A stretch of DNA of 64,000 bases from Erysipelotrichaceae bacterium (lineage in GTDB: Bacteria; Bacillota_I; Bacilli_A; Erysipelotrichales; Erysipelotrichaceae), in contig JAFULQ010000021.1 of NCBI GenBank assembly GCA_017473265.1, positions 62,001 through 126,000 on the forward strand. The letters run 5' to 3'. The translations under genes and the position numbers were made by a program. Shown here piece after piece: positions 46,934 through 57,011 of the stretch (positions within the stretch are counted from its first letter, which is position 1; every line of letters starts with the position of its first letter). The notes below the pieces were generated by a model that saw only the letters and a list, made by a program, of their open reading frames with translations, was not told the origin of the DNA and ran no database searches.

Positions 46934-48484
46934 CTACATTAATGGTGAAAATATGCGCATGATACTTTGCGCTACTCGAGTAAATAATGGACGACTCTTA
47001 CACCATTCTAACGTAACTTCTCTACTTACTGCAAATGTTTTATCAAAATCTTCTTTCATTTGTGATATGACTTCACCTTTATACATCCAACAACTGCACT
47101 CAAAATGATGATATAAACTACGATAATCAAAATTAATCGTACCACAAGTCGCTACTTCATCATCACTTAAACAATTTTTTGCATGAATAAATCCAGGTGT
47201 ATATTCAAAAATACGAACACCCGCAACAATCAATTCTTTATAATACGCACGCGTCATTAAATACGCATACCATTTATCAGGAATCCCTGGAGTAACAATA
47301 CGAACATCTACACCCTTTTTAGCCGCCAAACACAACGCATGTACCATTTCATGATCGACAATTAAATATGGTGTTGTAATATATAAATATTTTGTCGCAT
47401 GATTTATCATATTCAAATATACATTCTCTCCAACCAATTCTTCGTCTAATGGATTATCTGCATATGGTTGTACATATCCATCATTTGAAAAATCAAAAGC
47501 ATCCGGATGATACACAAATGGTGTATATTTTGAAAAATCACTACGAATCTTTTTAGTAAAATCCCAATTTTCTAGAAAGGAAATCGTTTGGTTCCAAACT
47601 CCTTCACCTTCTAGCATAATGCCACTATCTTTCCAATGTCCAAAACGCTCTTTGTGATTGATATACTCATCAGCCAAATTAAAGCCACCTGTAAACCCAA
47701 TATACCCATCAATAATACAAACTTTACGATGATCACGATAATTATGACCAACCGTTAATATTGGTGAAAATGGATTAAAGACCACACAATCAATACCGTA
47801 TTCCCTTAATTTCTTATCATAACCACGAGGCAATGTTTTCAAACAGCCAATATCATCAAACATAAAACGTACTTCAACGCCTTCTTGTACTTTTTGTTTT
47901 AAAACACTCAAAATGGTATTCCACATTTTACCTTCTTCCACAATAAAGAATTCCATAAAGATAAAATGCTTCGCTTCCTTAAGTTTTTCCACCATATCCA
48001 TCCAAATCAATTCACCAATCGGATAATATTGCACACGTGTATTTTGATGCACTGGCATTTTCGTAGAATGGAAAATATAATCCGCTTCACGATAGCGTAG
48101 TAAATTTTCCTTCTTCAATTGTTCTGCGACTTCTTCATCTTGCACATGTAATTTTGCCGTTTGTGCTAACGATTGACTCAAAGAACGCTTATAACGCACA
48201 TGTACATCACTACTACCACAAAGCATATATAAAGGTGCACCTAAAATAGGCATTGTACATAATACAATAATCCATGGAATTTTAGCTGATGCACTACCCG
48301 ATTTTCCTAATACATATAACAATAAAATGGTTGATAATATCCAAGACAAGATTTGAAAATAAAATACATAATTATTCAAATAGAAAATAAAACTAACATA
48401 TACTGCAACTTGAACAAGCAAAAACAAAATAATAATGAACATACGACTCGTAAAAAAATTGAATAATTTATTTATAATACGCAT
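46934..48484 (-). CDS. cls: Cardiolipin synthase
   Basis: A 516-residue phospholipase D-superfamily enzyme that condenses two phosphatidylglycerols. Two N-terminal TM segments (about residues 10-30 and 35-55), then HKD motifs: the first in HRKVCIIDGYIGFTGGFN (HxK with Arg-Lys, D), the second in HAKNCLSDDEVATCGTINFD. The ATG at 48484 is 8 nt from AGGAG; an ATG two codons upstream is too close to it. Confidence 0.95.
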   Translation of the reverse strand: MRIINKLFNFFTSRMFIIILFLLVQVAVYVSFIFYLNNYVFYFQILSWILSTILLLYVLGKSGSASAKIPWIIVLCTMPILGAPLYMLCGSSDVHVRYKRSLSQSLAQTAKLHVQDEEVAEQLKKENLLRYREADYIFHSTKMPVHQNTRVQYYPIGELIWMDMVEKLKEAKHFIFMEFFIVEEGKMWNTILSVLKQKVQEGVEVRFMFDDIGCLKTLPRGYDKKLREYGIDCVVFNPFSPILTVGHNYRDHRKVCIIDGYIGFTGGFNLADEYINHKERFGHWKDSGIMLEGEGVWNQTISFLENWDFTKKIRSDFSKYTPFVYHPDAFDFSNDGYVQPYADNPLDEELVGENVYLNMINHATKYLYITTPYLIVDHEMVHALCLAAKKGVDVRIVTPGIPDKWYAYLMTRAYYKELIVAGVRIFEYTPGFIHAKNCLSDDEVATCGTINFDYRSLYHHFECSCWMYKGEVISQMKEDFDKTFAVSREVTLEWCKSRPLFTRVAQSIMRIFSPLM

Positions 48485-48563
48485 ATTCATCACTCCTATC
48501 TATTTACAGTATATTATATCATATCGTAATCTCAAATCTCAAACTCATGCATATTTCCTATTA

Positions 48564-48592
48564 CAAAAAGAAGATACTGTAAATAGTATCTC
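48564..48592 (-). terminator. Terminator of the murF-ddl-alr operon
   Basis: GATACT-GTAAAT-AGTATC with A-rich left flank (U-rich on minus), 3 bp beyond alr. Confidence 0.75.
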
Positions 48593-48594
48593 CA

Positions 48595-49695
48595 TTATTT
48601 ATAAATTCTTATTAAACGATTGGTTAATTTTGTGACAATTTCATTACTAATTGTATTCGCTTTACTTGCCATTTCCATAATTGTAATTTCTTCATTTAAA
48701 ATGGTAACCACATCAAACAATTCAACTGTATCCAAATGACTTACATCTACACACATTTGATCCATCGAAATTCGACCAACAATTGGACAACGAACACCAC
48801 GAATCAATACTTCACCATCTTTATAGTTACGAGGAATACCATCTCCATAACCAATCGATACTGTCGCAATTTTCTTATCACAATCACTAACAAACGTACG
48901 ACCATATCCTAAACTTTGACCACTTGGTAAGACATCAATCTTTACAACTTGTGCATACAAAGACAATACTTGTTCTCTAACATATGGATATTTCATATCT
49001 CCACTATCAAAGCCCAATAACAAAATTCCTGGACGGCAATAGTCATATACAATATCTGGATAATTCACAATCGCTGCACTAGCTGAAAGATGCAATTTCC
49101 CAACATCCATACCAACTGCTTTTGCTTCTTTTACCCAAGCATCAAATAAAGCTTTTTGTTGATAGGTAAAATTAATATCTTCATGAGCAAAACTATCCGC
49201 TACCGCAAAATGACTAAAACAACCTTCTAAAGTTAGATGTTCTTCATTTGCCAAATCTCTTAAAGCAAAGATAGATACATGATCCGTAATTCCTAAACGA
49301 TGCATACCTGTATCGATCTTATAATGTATACGATATACATGATTATGTACTTTCGCATGTTCTAATAATGCATATCCATAGTCTATATCACCTACAGTTT
49401 GAATAAGATTATATTCAGCTAATAAAGCCATTTCTTCCTTAACTGTATGTCCTAAAATTAAGATATCACCAACAATACCCGCTTTACGCAAACTAACCGC
49501 TTCTTGTAAAGCTGCTACTCCAAAAAATTTCGCTCCACAATTTTGTAAAACCAAAGCTTCTTGAATGGCATCATGTCCATACCCATTACACTTAACAATA
49601 CAAATACAATCACAAAAATCCGGTAAATACTTCACCAGATTCTTATAATTATTCTCTAATTTTTTGGTATCCACTTGCACCCAAGCACGATGCAT
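48595..49695 (-). CDS. alr: Alanine racemase
   Basis: A 366-residue PLP enzyme producing D-alanine for the cell wall. The PLP lysine is K35 in IVKCNGYGHD; RIHYKIDTGMHRLGI and the C-terminal VGRISMDQMCVDV are family blocks. The ATG at 49695 follows GGGTGA. It ends the nuclease-murF-ddl-alr gene string. Confidence 0.97.
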   Translation of the reverse strand: MHRAWVQVDTKKLENNYKNLVKYLPDFCDCICIVKCNGYGHDAIQEALVLQNCGAKFFGVAALQEAVSLRKAGIVGDILILGHTVKEEMALLAEYNLIQTVGDIDYGYALLEHAKVHNHVYRIHYKIDTGMHRLGITDHVSIFALRDLANEEHLTLEGCFSHFAVADSFAHEDINFTYQQKALFDAWVKEAKAVGMDVGKLHLSASAAIVNYPDIVYDYCRPGILLLGFDSGDMKYPYVREQVLSLYAQVVKIDVLPSGQSLGYGRTFVSDCDKKIATVSIGYGDGIPRNYKDGEVLIRGVRCPIVGRISMDQMCVDVSHLDTVELFDVVTILNEEITIMEMASKANTISNEIVTKLTNRLIRIYK

Positions 49696-49713
49696 ACCAA
49701 TCACCCAACTTTC

Positions 49714-50757
49714 TTATTTTACTGCTAATGTAATTACTGAACGAATAATTTCTGTAAATGAATATCCAATTTCCTTTAACATAGAAGGATAACGAGAAGC
49801 ACTTGTAAATCCAGGAATTGTATTCAATTCATTGAAATAAACCTTATCTCCACTTACAAAAAAGTCAATTCTTGATAACTCTTTACATTCCATAGCACGA
49901 TAAACAACTTTCGCATATGCATATACTTGTTCTTTAATTTCTTTAGAAATACGTGCAGGAACATGAATTTTACTTGTTACATGGTTGTATTTTTCTGCAA
50001 AATCAAAGATTTCAGTTCCCATTTCAATTTCATCAACTTCACCTAAAGTTAATTCTTCATTACCTAAAACTGCACAGCCAACTTCAAATCCTGTAATAAA
50101 TTCTTCAACTAATACTTTTGAATCATATAAGAAAGCATCATTCATACCACGAACAAAACTTTCATAATCTTTTACTTTATTAACCCCAAAACTACTTCCA
50201 GCATTAGCCGGTTTAACAATACATGGAATACCTAAAGTATTTTTAACTGTTTCATATAAACTTTCATAATCTTTAACATCATGCTTACGAACACTCATCC
50301 ACTTAGCCATAGGCACATTAAAATGTTCACAAACAATATGTGTATATTCCTTATCCATACTCATAGAACTACTCAAACGACCAGGACCTACACAAGGAAT
50401 ACCCGCTAATTCACATACAGATTGAATCGTACCATCTTCACCATTAGGACCATGCATAACTGGGAAAACAACATCTACTTCTTCTACATACACACCATTT
50501 TCTCCAAATACAATAAATCCATGATCTTTAGGATCACAACTTAACACGGCACGAGTCGCTTGTTCTTGCCACTTATCGTTTTCTAAATCTTCAATACTAC
50601 CTGTATATTTAAACCAGTTTCCATCTTTAGAAATACCATAAGTTACCACATCAAATTCTTCTGGCATATTGTATAATACTGAAGCTGTTGAATGTAAGCT
50701 TACTCCATATTCACTAGATTTTCCACCAAATAAAATGGCAACTTTTAACTTTTTCAT
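49714..50757 (-). CDS. ddl: D-alanine--D-alanine ligase
   Basis: A 347-residue ATP-grasp ligase. ILFGGKSSEYGVSLHSTASV is N-terminal, VMHGPNGEDGTIQ, PCIVKPANAGSSFGV and FNELNTIPGFTSASRYP follow. The last block has a serine-rich TSASRYP segment as in normal D-Ala-D-Ala enzymes. AGGAG precedes the ATG. Confidence 0.97.
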   Translation of the reverse strand: MKKLKVAILFGGKSSEYGVSLHSTASVLYNMPEEFDVVTYGISKDGNWFKYTGSIEDLENDKWQEQATRAVLSCDPKDHGFIVFGENGVYVEEVDVVFPVMHGPNGEDGTIQSVCELAGIPCVGPGRLSSSMSMDKEYTHIVCEHFNVPMAKWMSVRKHDVKDYESLYETVKNTLGIPCIVKPANAGSSFGVNKVKDYESFVRGMNDAFLYDSKVLVEEFITGFEVGCAVLGNEELTLGEVDEIEMGTEIFDFAEKYNHVTSKIHVPARISKEIKEQVYAYAKVVYRAMECKELSRIDFFVSGDKVYFNELNTIPGFTSASRYPSMLKEIGYSFTEIIRSVITLAVK

Positions 50758-50768
50758 ACTTCATTCTC

Positions 50769-52139
50769 CTATAATTTTGTAATCAATTCATCTAAAAGCA
50801 TACCTCTAGAAGCTTTAACTAAAATCAAACATAAAGATTCCGTTTGTTTCTTCAAGGCACAATATAATTCTTCTTTATCCGCAAAACGACGAATCACAAT
50901 TGGTAATTCACGTTTTTCCAATGCATCCGCTAAAAGCATTGTATAATCACCAACTACCCATAATTCATTGATATTCTTAAAATGATAGTCTTGACCAATC
51001 TTTTCATGCAACATAGCACTTTGTTCACCTAAACCAAACATATCCCCCAATACTGCAATCTTTTTAACCACTAAAGGATAATTTGATAATGTATCTAATG
51101 AAGCAACCATACTTGAAGGATTCGCATTATATGTATCATCAATAATCACACATTCACGAATTTTTTTCACTTCATTACGTTTACCAGTTAAATCAATATG
51201 ATTAAATCCTTCTTGAATTTCATCCGCATCCAATCCTAAAGCCAATGCTGATAAAATCGCAGACATCGCATTATAAATTTGATGCACACCTAACATCGGT
51301 AAATAGAACTCTCTACCCTCAAATACATTTGTTGTAAAATATAATCCACCAGTCGCAATACGATGACTTGTAATCACCGCTTGATAACTCTTATCTTGAC
51401 CATATGCAAATACTTTTTGAGTTAATGGATGCTTTTGAGCATAATCATGTAACATTGGTGTATCAGCATTATATAATAAAATACCCTTTTCTTGTAAGCA
51501 TTCTGTAATACGATATTTTTCTTCAACAATATGTTCCATTGTTTTGAAATTATCAATATGAGACTCAGAAATACTTGTAATAATCGCAATATGTGGTTGT
51601 ACAATTTCCGTCAACATACGCATTTCTTTAAAATCAGAAATTCCCATTTCAATAACCGCAACTTGGGTACTTCTACGAACCGATAACACAGTTAAAGGTA
51701 ACCCTACTTCATTATTACGATTTCCAAAAGTCTTTTGTGTTTCATAACCAACCGCACAAACACTTGCGACAATATCCTTAGTTGAAGTTTTTCCACTACT
51801 ACCAGTAATACCAATAAATGTCGCATCTAAAGTATCACGATACGCTTTCGCTAACTTTTGTAAAGCTACTAAACAATCTTTAACAAAAATCAATGGTGTC
51901 TTTTGTGGAGGATTTGGTTGATCTTCTTGCCAAAAACTAGCAATCGCTCCTTTTTGTAATGTATTAATAACAAAATCATGTCCATTTACTCGTGCTCCAA
52001 TTAATGGCACAAACAAATTATTCGGATCCACATTACGAGAATCAATCGTCACACCATCAATTTGTTTATTCATATCAATGTGTTGATAACCAGTTGCTTC
52101 AACCGCATCAATGACTTGTTTTAATGTAAAATCAATCAT
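50769..52139 (-). CDS. murF: UDP-MurNAc-tripeptide--D-Ala-D-Ala ligase
   Basis: A 456-residue Mur ligase that adds the D-Ala-D-Ala dipeptide. FIGITGSSGKTSTKD is the ATP loop, TFGNRNNEVGLPLT and EMGISDFKEM the MurF-specific central blocks, and DDTYNANPSSM the C-terminal one. It overlaps the upstream nuclease gene by 4 nt and lies 11 bp before ddl. Confidence 0.96.
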   Translation of the reverse strand: MIDFTLKQVIDAVEATGYQHIDMNKQIDGVTIDSRNVDPNNLFVPLIGARVNGHDFVINTLQKGAIASFWQEDQPNPPQKTPLIFVKDCLVALQKLAKAYRDTLDATFIGITGSSGKTSTKDIVASVCAVGYETQKTFGNRNNEVGLPLTVLSVRRSTQVAVIEMGISDFKEMRMLTEIVQPHIAIITSISESHIDNFKTMEHIVEEKYRITECLQEKGILLYNADTPMLHDYAQKHPLTQKVFAYGQDKSYQAVITSHRIATGGLYFTTNVFEGREFYLPMLGVHQIYNAMSAILSALALGLDADEIQEGFNHIDLTGKRNEVKKIRECVIIDDTYNANPSSMVASLDTLSNYPLVVKKIAVLGDMFGLGEQSAMLHEKIGQDYHFKNINELWVVGDYTMLLADALEKRELPIVIRRFADKEELYCALKKQTESLCLILVKASRGMLLDELITKL

Positions 52140-52633
52140 TCACTATTCCTCCAAATACCTAACTTTTGTTGTTTCGCAATCTCTTCTTTATCATAAAGTT
52201 GATTGATATACAGATAGTAATCATAAATATAATCTATCTTAGCATACCCATTCTCAACCAATTTTTCTTGTAATAATTCTCCATCACACCAAACCCATAC
52301 AAGTCTACGATAATATGGATCAAATAGTGGTGATTTAGGATCTTCTTCAACTACAATTGTATGTGCATCTCTCAACAATTGACAACTATAGTCTTTAGCT
52401 TCTTGCGCATAATATTCATTTGTATCTACTTCTGGCGCATTTACTGCAAGAAATCTTGCCACAAAACTTTCATCTTGATTTTTAAATACTGCTGTATCAC
52501 CATCAATACATTGGGATACATATACTTCATATGTTACAGTATCTTTATTCATTAAATCAACCGAAAACCATATACATATTCCTAAGATTATTATGCTTAC
52601 AATAAAGCGAATCCAACGTTTCCATTTCTTCAT
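52136..52633 (-). CDS. Staphylococcal-nuclease-like (SNase/thermonuclease) protein with N-terminal anchor
   Basis: A 165-residue protein. A basic N-terminus and one hydrophobic segment (about residues 8-26) act as signal anchor; a compact SNase fold follows: QCIDGDTAVF, RFLAVNAPEVDTNEYYAQEA, PYYRRLVWVW with the catalytic-type Arg, and ENGYAKIDYI. Probably an extracytoplasmic Ca2+-dependent nuclease, attached to the membrane. It is coupled to murF. Confidence 0.85.
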   Translation of the reverse strand: MKKWKRWIRFIVSIIILGICIWFSVDLMNKDTVTYEVYVSQCIDGDTAVFKNQDESFVARFLAVNAPEVDTNEYYAQEAKDYSCQLLRDAHTIVVEEDPKSPLFDPYYRRLVWVWCDGELLQEKLVENGYAKIDYIYDYYLYINQLYDKEEIAKQQKLGIWRNSE

Positions 52634-52671
52634 ACTTAATTATTATACCTTTTTATAAGATAAATGAAAAT

Positions 52672-52700
52672 AGAAAAAGGAATTGTACAAGACAATTCCT
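52672..52700 (-). terminator. Terminator of the hydrogenase/phosphatase operon
   Basis: AGGAATTGT-ACAAG-ACAATTCCT with A-run on the left (U-tract on minus), touching the stop codon of the last operon gene. Confidence 0.9.
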
Positions 52701-54135
52701 ACTTTTCTATTGGATTCATCATATTTAACATATCCACAGATTGTTTAATATTCTGTTCTTTTGCTAGTTTTCCATACTTATCAATAGAATTCATATCTTT
52801 TAATTCGTGTGTTAAACAAGCAGGTCCACCAATACATCCATTTAAACAAGCCATACCTTCAATGAAGTTAGCTTTTAATACACCCTTACTAGCTTTTAAT
52901 AAAGCCATCTTACAAGCTTCAATACCACTACACTTTTCAGCAATAATTTCAAAATCGCTACCCATTTCTTTTAATGCTTGTACAGCAGCTTCACTTACTC
53001 CACCACTTCTAGCAAAAATTCTTCCATAATAAGACGCATTATTTAATGGAGCTTCTGCTAATTCAGATGGTTCAATATCTTTACTATCAATCAATGCTTG
53101 TAATTCTTCAAATGTCATTACATAATCAACATTTCCATTACTACGAGCCACTTCTGTTTTCTTAGCAGTACATGGTCCAATAAATACCACTTTCGCATTT
53201 GGATCCATTTTCTTCAAAATAGTTCCCATTTCTACCATTGGTGAATTGTTATGAGAAATATGTTCAATCATTTGTGGCATATGTTTATGAATGTAATTGA
53301 AGAATGCTGGACAACAACTTGAAGTTAAGAAACCTTTTTCTACAATTTCTTGAGATTCTTTCCAAGCAATCATATCAGCAGCTAATGCCGCTTCAATAAC
53401 ATCCTTAAATCCTAACATCTTAATTGCTGTAATAATTTGACCAATTGTTGCATAATCAAATTGAGCCGCAATTGCAGGCGCAATGACTGCATATACATCC
53501 GTACCATTCTTTTGACACTCTTGTAACATCTTAATAATATTTACAATATAAGACTTATCCACAACCGCACCAAATGGACATTGATATACACAAGCACCAC
53601 AAGAAATACATTTATCATAATTGATATCTGCTTTACGATTTTCATCCATTGAAATCGCATTGACTTTACAACTACGTTCACATGGACGAACAAAGTTACT
53701 AATTGCTTGATATGGACAAGCAACTGCACACTTACCACAAGCTACACAAAGTTTAGGATCAATGACTGCACGTTGATCTTTAAAACTAATAGCGCCTCTA
53801 GGACAAGCATTCATACAGCGATGAGCAATACATCCTCGACATGTTTCCGTTACTTTATAACGATCAATTGGACATTCATCACAGGCAATATCAATAACTT
53901 GAATAACATGAGGATTATCATCATAACCACCCATAGCCATTTTTACACGTTCCGCAAAAATCGCTCTTTCTTTATACACACAACAACGCATGCTTGGCGT
54001 AGTTCCAGAAATAACCTTCTTAGGAATTTCATAATATCCATCAATCAAACGATCTTCCCAAGCCAATTTCGCCACTTCACGAAGTGCCAAATACTTCAAA
54101 CGTTGTACATCAGTATCGAATTTTCTTTCCTTCAT
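52699..54135 (-). CDS. [FeFe]-hydrogenase-type H-cluster protein with multiple [4Fe-4S] sites (group B-like)
   Basis: A 478-residue protein. Cysteine sets near residues 99-111, 130-140, 152-156 and 176-186 can hold several [4Fe-4S] clusters. H-cluster loops follow: L1 TSSCCPAF (271-278; C274, C275), L2 GPCTAKK (320-326; C322) and L3 EGMACLNGC (426-434; C430, C434). All four cluster cysteines, the proton-relay cysteine and the L2 lysine are present, so catalysis is plausible. The CCPAF form of L1 fits group B as I know it, a class whose role is not settled. No hydE, hydF or hydG maturase is in the window. AGGAGG precedes the ATG. Confidence 0.85.
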   Translation of the reverse strand: MKERKFDTDVQRLKYLALREVAKLAWEDRLIDGYYEIPKKVISGTTPSMRCCVYKERAIFAERVKMAMGGYDDNPHVIQVIDIACDECPIDRYKVTETCRGCIAHRCMNACPRGAISFKDQRAVIDPKLCVACGKCAVACPYQAISNFVRPCERSCKVNAISMDENRKADINYDKCISCGACVYQCPFGAVVDKSYIVNIIKMLQECQKNGTDVYAVIAPAIAAQFDYATIGQIITAIKMLGFKDVIEAALAADMIAWKESQEIVEKGFLTSSCCPAFFNYIHKHMPQMIEHISHNNSPMVEMGTILKKMDPNAKVVFIGPCTAKKTEVARSNGNVDYVMTFEELQALIDSKDIEPSELAEAPLNNASYYGRIFARSGGVSEAAVQALKEMGSDFEIIAEKCSGIEACKMALLKASKGVLKANFIEGMACLNGCIGGPACLTHELKDMNSIDKYGKLAKEQNIKQSVDMLNMMNPIEK

Positions 54136-54147
54136 ATGAACATCCTC

Positions 54148-55314
54148 CTAATAATATTCAACTGTGACATTTCTGCCTAATGCTCGTAAATTCGAAGCAA
54201 TTCTTTCTACAATCTGTAGTTTAATACTTAAATCTAAAGACATAGCTGGATTTTGATGCGCTGGATTCATTGCACGTCCAACAAAGAACTGTACTTCCGT
54301 CGCTTCTTCAAATAGTAAACGACAAATAATAGAAGCACCATCTTTTTTCTCTAACCAGAAAAAATCTTTATAATCAGGTTCTAAAATTTTGTTAGAAATC
54401 TCCATTACATAATTAAAAGTTAAAACACCTTCGGTTACCAAATCAACACCCTTCATAAATCCAATTGGTGGAATCTTAGGGTCTAAATACTCAATATCCG
54501 TATAAACTTCTTCATTCAAATATTGGGATACAATCTTTGAAGTTGTACCTCCAGAAACAATATGTTTACCCTCCATAGATAAAAACTTTTCAATTACTTC
54601 AATGTCTTTTGAAGAATCTGCAGGAGGACCTAACATAATATTGACTGTATTTTGTTCACGAATATGTATCGCTACAGCCGTTGTATCATCACCAGGCTCA
54701 TGATTATACAATTCACATGAAGTGCTTACTACCATCGCCGCAATTGTTTTTGCTGAACGATTCTTTTCATACGCCACTTCAATAAATTGTGCTACATTCT
54801 CATGTTCCCAACCAAAATTTAATAAATTACCAATACCAGCATGGATAACACCATCACTAGTCATGACAAATAAATCTTCTAATTGAATATCAAATTGACT
54901 TTCATAGATGATTTTGCCATTAATCTCACGACTTGTCGTTTGATACTCATATAATTTTCCATCACGAACAAAAATCATACTTGGCGAATCAAATTGTGCT
55001 AAATATGCCTTCCCAGATTCGTGAATTTTCAAAATTGAAAATGTAGAATAAGCAACCTTACGCACATTACAAACAGGTAATGTACTCGCAATTGTTTCTA
55101 CACACTCTTCAATTGTACAACCACTTGCCATCATTGTTGAAATAATCTTAGAAGTTAGCGTCGAAAGAATATTCGCCTTTACACCACTTCCCAAGCCATC
55201 TGCCAAAACAACAATCGTGGAATCTTTCGTTTTAATCGTTTCTACACGATCTCCACACAATTCTTCACCAATATGATTTGCACTCGAATAGCCAGTCTCA
55301 ATAAAATACTTCAT
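54148..55314 (-). CDS. SpoIIE/PP2C-type serine phosphatase linked to the hydrogenase
   Basis: A 388-residue soluble protein. The N-terminal 235 residues are a SpoIIE-like phosphatase: LADGLGSGVKAN, VMTSDGV and GDDTTAVAI give the metal-binding aspartates. The C-terminal part (about 240-388) is a separate domain I do not recognise, starting NIMLGPPADSSKD and ending in a Cys-poor helix. Its position 3 bp after the PAS-bearing H-cluster protein matches the phosphatase-linked sensory [FeFe]-hydrogenase (group C3) arrangement. The phosphoprotein target is unknown; no anti-sigma antagonist gene is adjacent. Confidence 0.85.
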   Translation of the reverse strand: MKYFIETGYSSANHIGEELCGDRVETIKTKDSTIVVLADGLGSGVKANILSTLTSKIISTMMASGCTIEECVETIASTLPVCNVRKVAYSTFSILKIHESGKAYLAQFDSPSMIFVRDGKLYEYQTTSREINGKIIYESQFDIQLEDLFVMTSDGVIHAGIGNLLNFGWEHENVAQFIEVAYEKNRSAKTIAAMVVSTSCELYNHEPGDDTTAVAIHIREQNTVNIMLGPPADSSKDIEVIEKFLSMEGKHIVSGGTTSKIVSQYLNEEVYTDIEYLDPKIPPIGFMKGVDLVTEGVLTFNYVMEISNKILEPDYKDFFWLEKKDGASIICRLLFEEATEVQFFVGRAMNPAHQNPAMSLDLSIKLQIVERIASNLRALGRNVTVEYY

Positions 55315-55317
55315 AAA

Positions 55318-56997
55318 CTACTCCTGCTCTTCTTCAATGACAAAATCACGAAGATGTTTTAAAGCAACCTTAGTTTCAGCAGTCGTTTCACCTAATAGAG
55401 ACGCAATTTCTTGTACAATACGCATTTGCTTATTGATAATGTTATCCGTAATTTCAATAGTATTATTTTTCAATGATTTACGTTGTTCCAATTTTTGTTG
55501 TTGTTCCGTAACATCTTTCATAATAATCAAAATCATTTGAACATCTTCATCATAAACAACACGTTTTTCAACATATTTTTGATTTTTAGGCAAATAACTA
55601 ATCACATCCATCATTGGACCTTCAGTTAATACACCAACAAATTGATCAACATCTAACCAATGTTCGATATCTTCACCCAATACTTGTACATTTGGATTGA
55701 TATCGAATAATTTATAAGCAGTTGGATTAAATGATTGAATCTTAAAATCCAAATCCAAAGAAATAACTGCATTTGGAGAAACTTTTAAAACTTGTTTACT
55801 AACCGTTTCTGCTTTTTCCTTCATAAACGGTAAACACATATTTACATCAGCTTTTCCTTGATAAATCGCAATCGCTTTTTCTTTACAACTATCATATCCA
55901 CAAGCTCCGCAATTTAAGAAATCACGTTCACTAACTTTACCCATACGTTGATAGATTTCTTGTAATTGTTCTTGTGAAGGCATTACATTTCCTCTTTGTA
56001 AATTTTCAAAAGTTACTTTCGCAACTGTATCTAAAGAATGATCAAAATCTAAATGATACTGCTTACCACTAACTTTTGTTAATTTACGTTGAACTTCCAT
56101 GCGACCAACACGACTAGCTGGCATACCTGGACCTTGTACACAACCGCCTTCACAAATATTCATTTCTAAGAATATATGTTTCATGTTACCTTGTTCTAAT
56201 TCATCTAACACTTCCATACAAGCCTTAGCACCATCAACACTAATATAATCATACATCTGGTTTGGTTCCATTGTTTGGATAACTCCACCTGCTTTAGGGA
56301 ATAAACGAGACAATTTTTGATCTGCACAATCCAAGTCTTCTAAAACCACTTGATGGGTCTCAAAATATTGCGATAATTCTTTAAACGTAATCGTCGCATC
56401 TATAAAATGTTCTTCCGCATTTTCGGCTTCTTCTTTTTTCGCAAAACATGGCCCCACAAAGACAACCATTGCATCTTCATGTTGTTGTTTTAGGTATTGG
56501 CCATGCGCAAGCATAGGAGAAGCTACTTTTGCTAAATAAGGAATTAACGTTGGATAATACTTTTGAATTAACAAATTCAAAGAACTACAACAAGAAGAAA
56601 TCAAAAGATCTGGCTTTTCTTCATTAAGAATACGCTCATATTCACTCTTTACCATACTTGCTCCATGAGCAGTTTCAAATGCATCATAAAACCCCATTTG
56701 CACTAGAGCTTTTTTCAATGCCTCAAAACTGGTCACACCAAATGCCGCAACATAAGATGGTGCCACAGACGCAATCACTTTTTTTCCTTCTTGTAACCAT
56801 TGTAATACAGTCGGTAAATCATCACGCAACACCTTCGCATCTTGTGGACACACATTTACACAAGTACCACAATAAATACATTCATGATGAATAATCTTAG
56901 CTTTCTCTTTTCTAAATTGAATCGCTTTTACTGGACAATTACGAATGCATTTATAACAATTCTTACAGTTAGCACTACGATACTGTAAAATATTCAT
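55318..56997 (-). CDS. Sensory [FeFe]-hydrogenase-like protein with PAS domain (HydS/group C-like)
   Basis: A 559-residue multidomain protein: two [4Fe-4S] sites (C11-C21 and C40-C50), an H-cluster-like domain (about 75-300), a CGACGYDSC four-cysteine Fe-S domain (C363, C366, C371, C388), a PAS domain (about 400-500) and a C-terminal helical tail. H-cluster loops are L1 ISSCCSSL (C136, C137; the usual Pro is Ser), L2 GPCFAKK (C184) and L3 EMNICEGGC (C282, C286). This is the group C (sensory) layout. It should sense H2 or ferredoxin redox state and signal through the next gene's phosphatase; that is inference. GGAGG precedes the ATG. Confidence 0.85.
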   Translation of the reverse strand: MNILQYRSANCKNCYKCIRNCPVKAIQFRKEKAKIIHHECIYCGTCVNVCPQDAKVLRDDLPTVLQWLQEGKKVIASVAPSYVAAFGVTSFEALKKALVQMGFYDAFETAHGASMVKSEYERILNEEKPDLLISSCCSSLNLLIQKYYPTLIPYLAKVASPMLAHGQYLKQQHEDAMVVFVGPCFAKKEEAENAEEHFIDATITFKELSQYFETHQVVLEDLDCADQKLSRLFPKAGGVIQTMEPNQMYDYISVDGAKACMEVLDELEQGNMKHIFLEMNICEGGCVQGPGMPASRVGRMEVQRKLTKVSGKQYHLDFDHSLDTVAKVTFENLQRGNVMPSQEQLQEIYQRMGKVSERDFLNCGACGYDSCKEKAIAIYQGKADVNMCLPFMKEKAETVSKQVLKVSPNAVISLDLDFKIQSFNPTAYKLFDINPNVQVLGEDIEHWLDVDQFVGVLTEGPMMDVISYLPKNQKYVEKRVVYDEDVQMILIIMKDVTEQQQKLEQRKSLKNNTIEITDNIINKQMRIVQEIASLLGETTAETKVALKHLRDFVIEEEQE

Positions 56998-57011
56998 AAT
57001 CCTTCCTCCAA

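Noticed and set aside
53707-54180. Long plus-strand open frame (157 codons) opposite the H-cluster gene
   Set aside because: It is antisense to a gene with clear H-cluster and Fe-S motifs; its Ile/Thr/Asn-rich translation has no domain and no Shine-Dalgarno.
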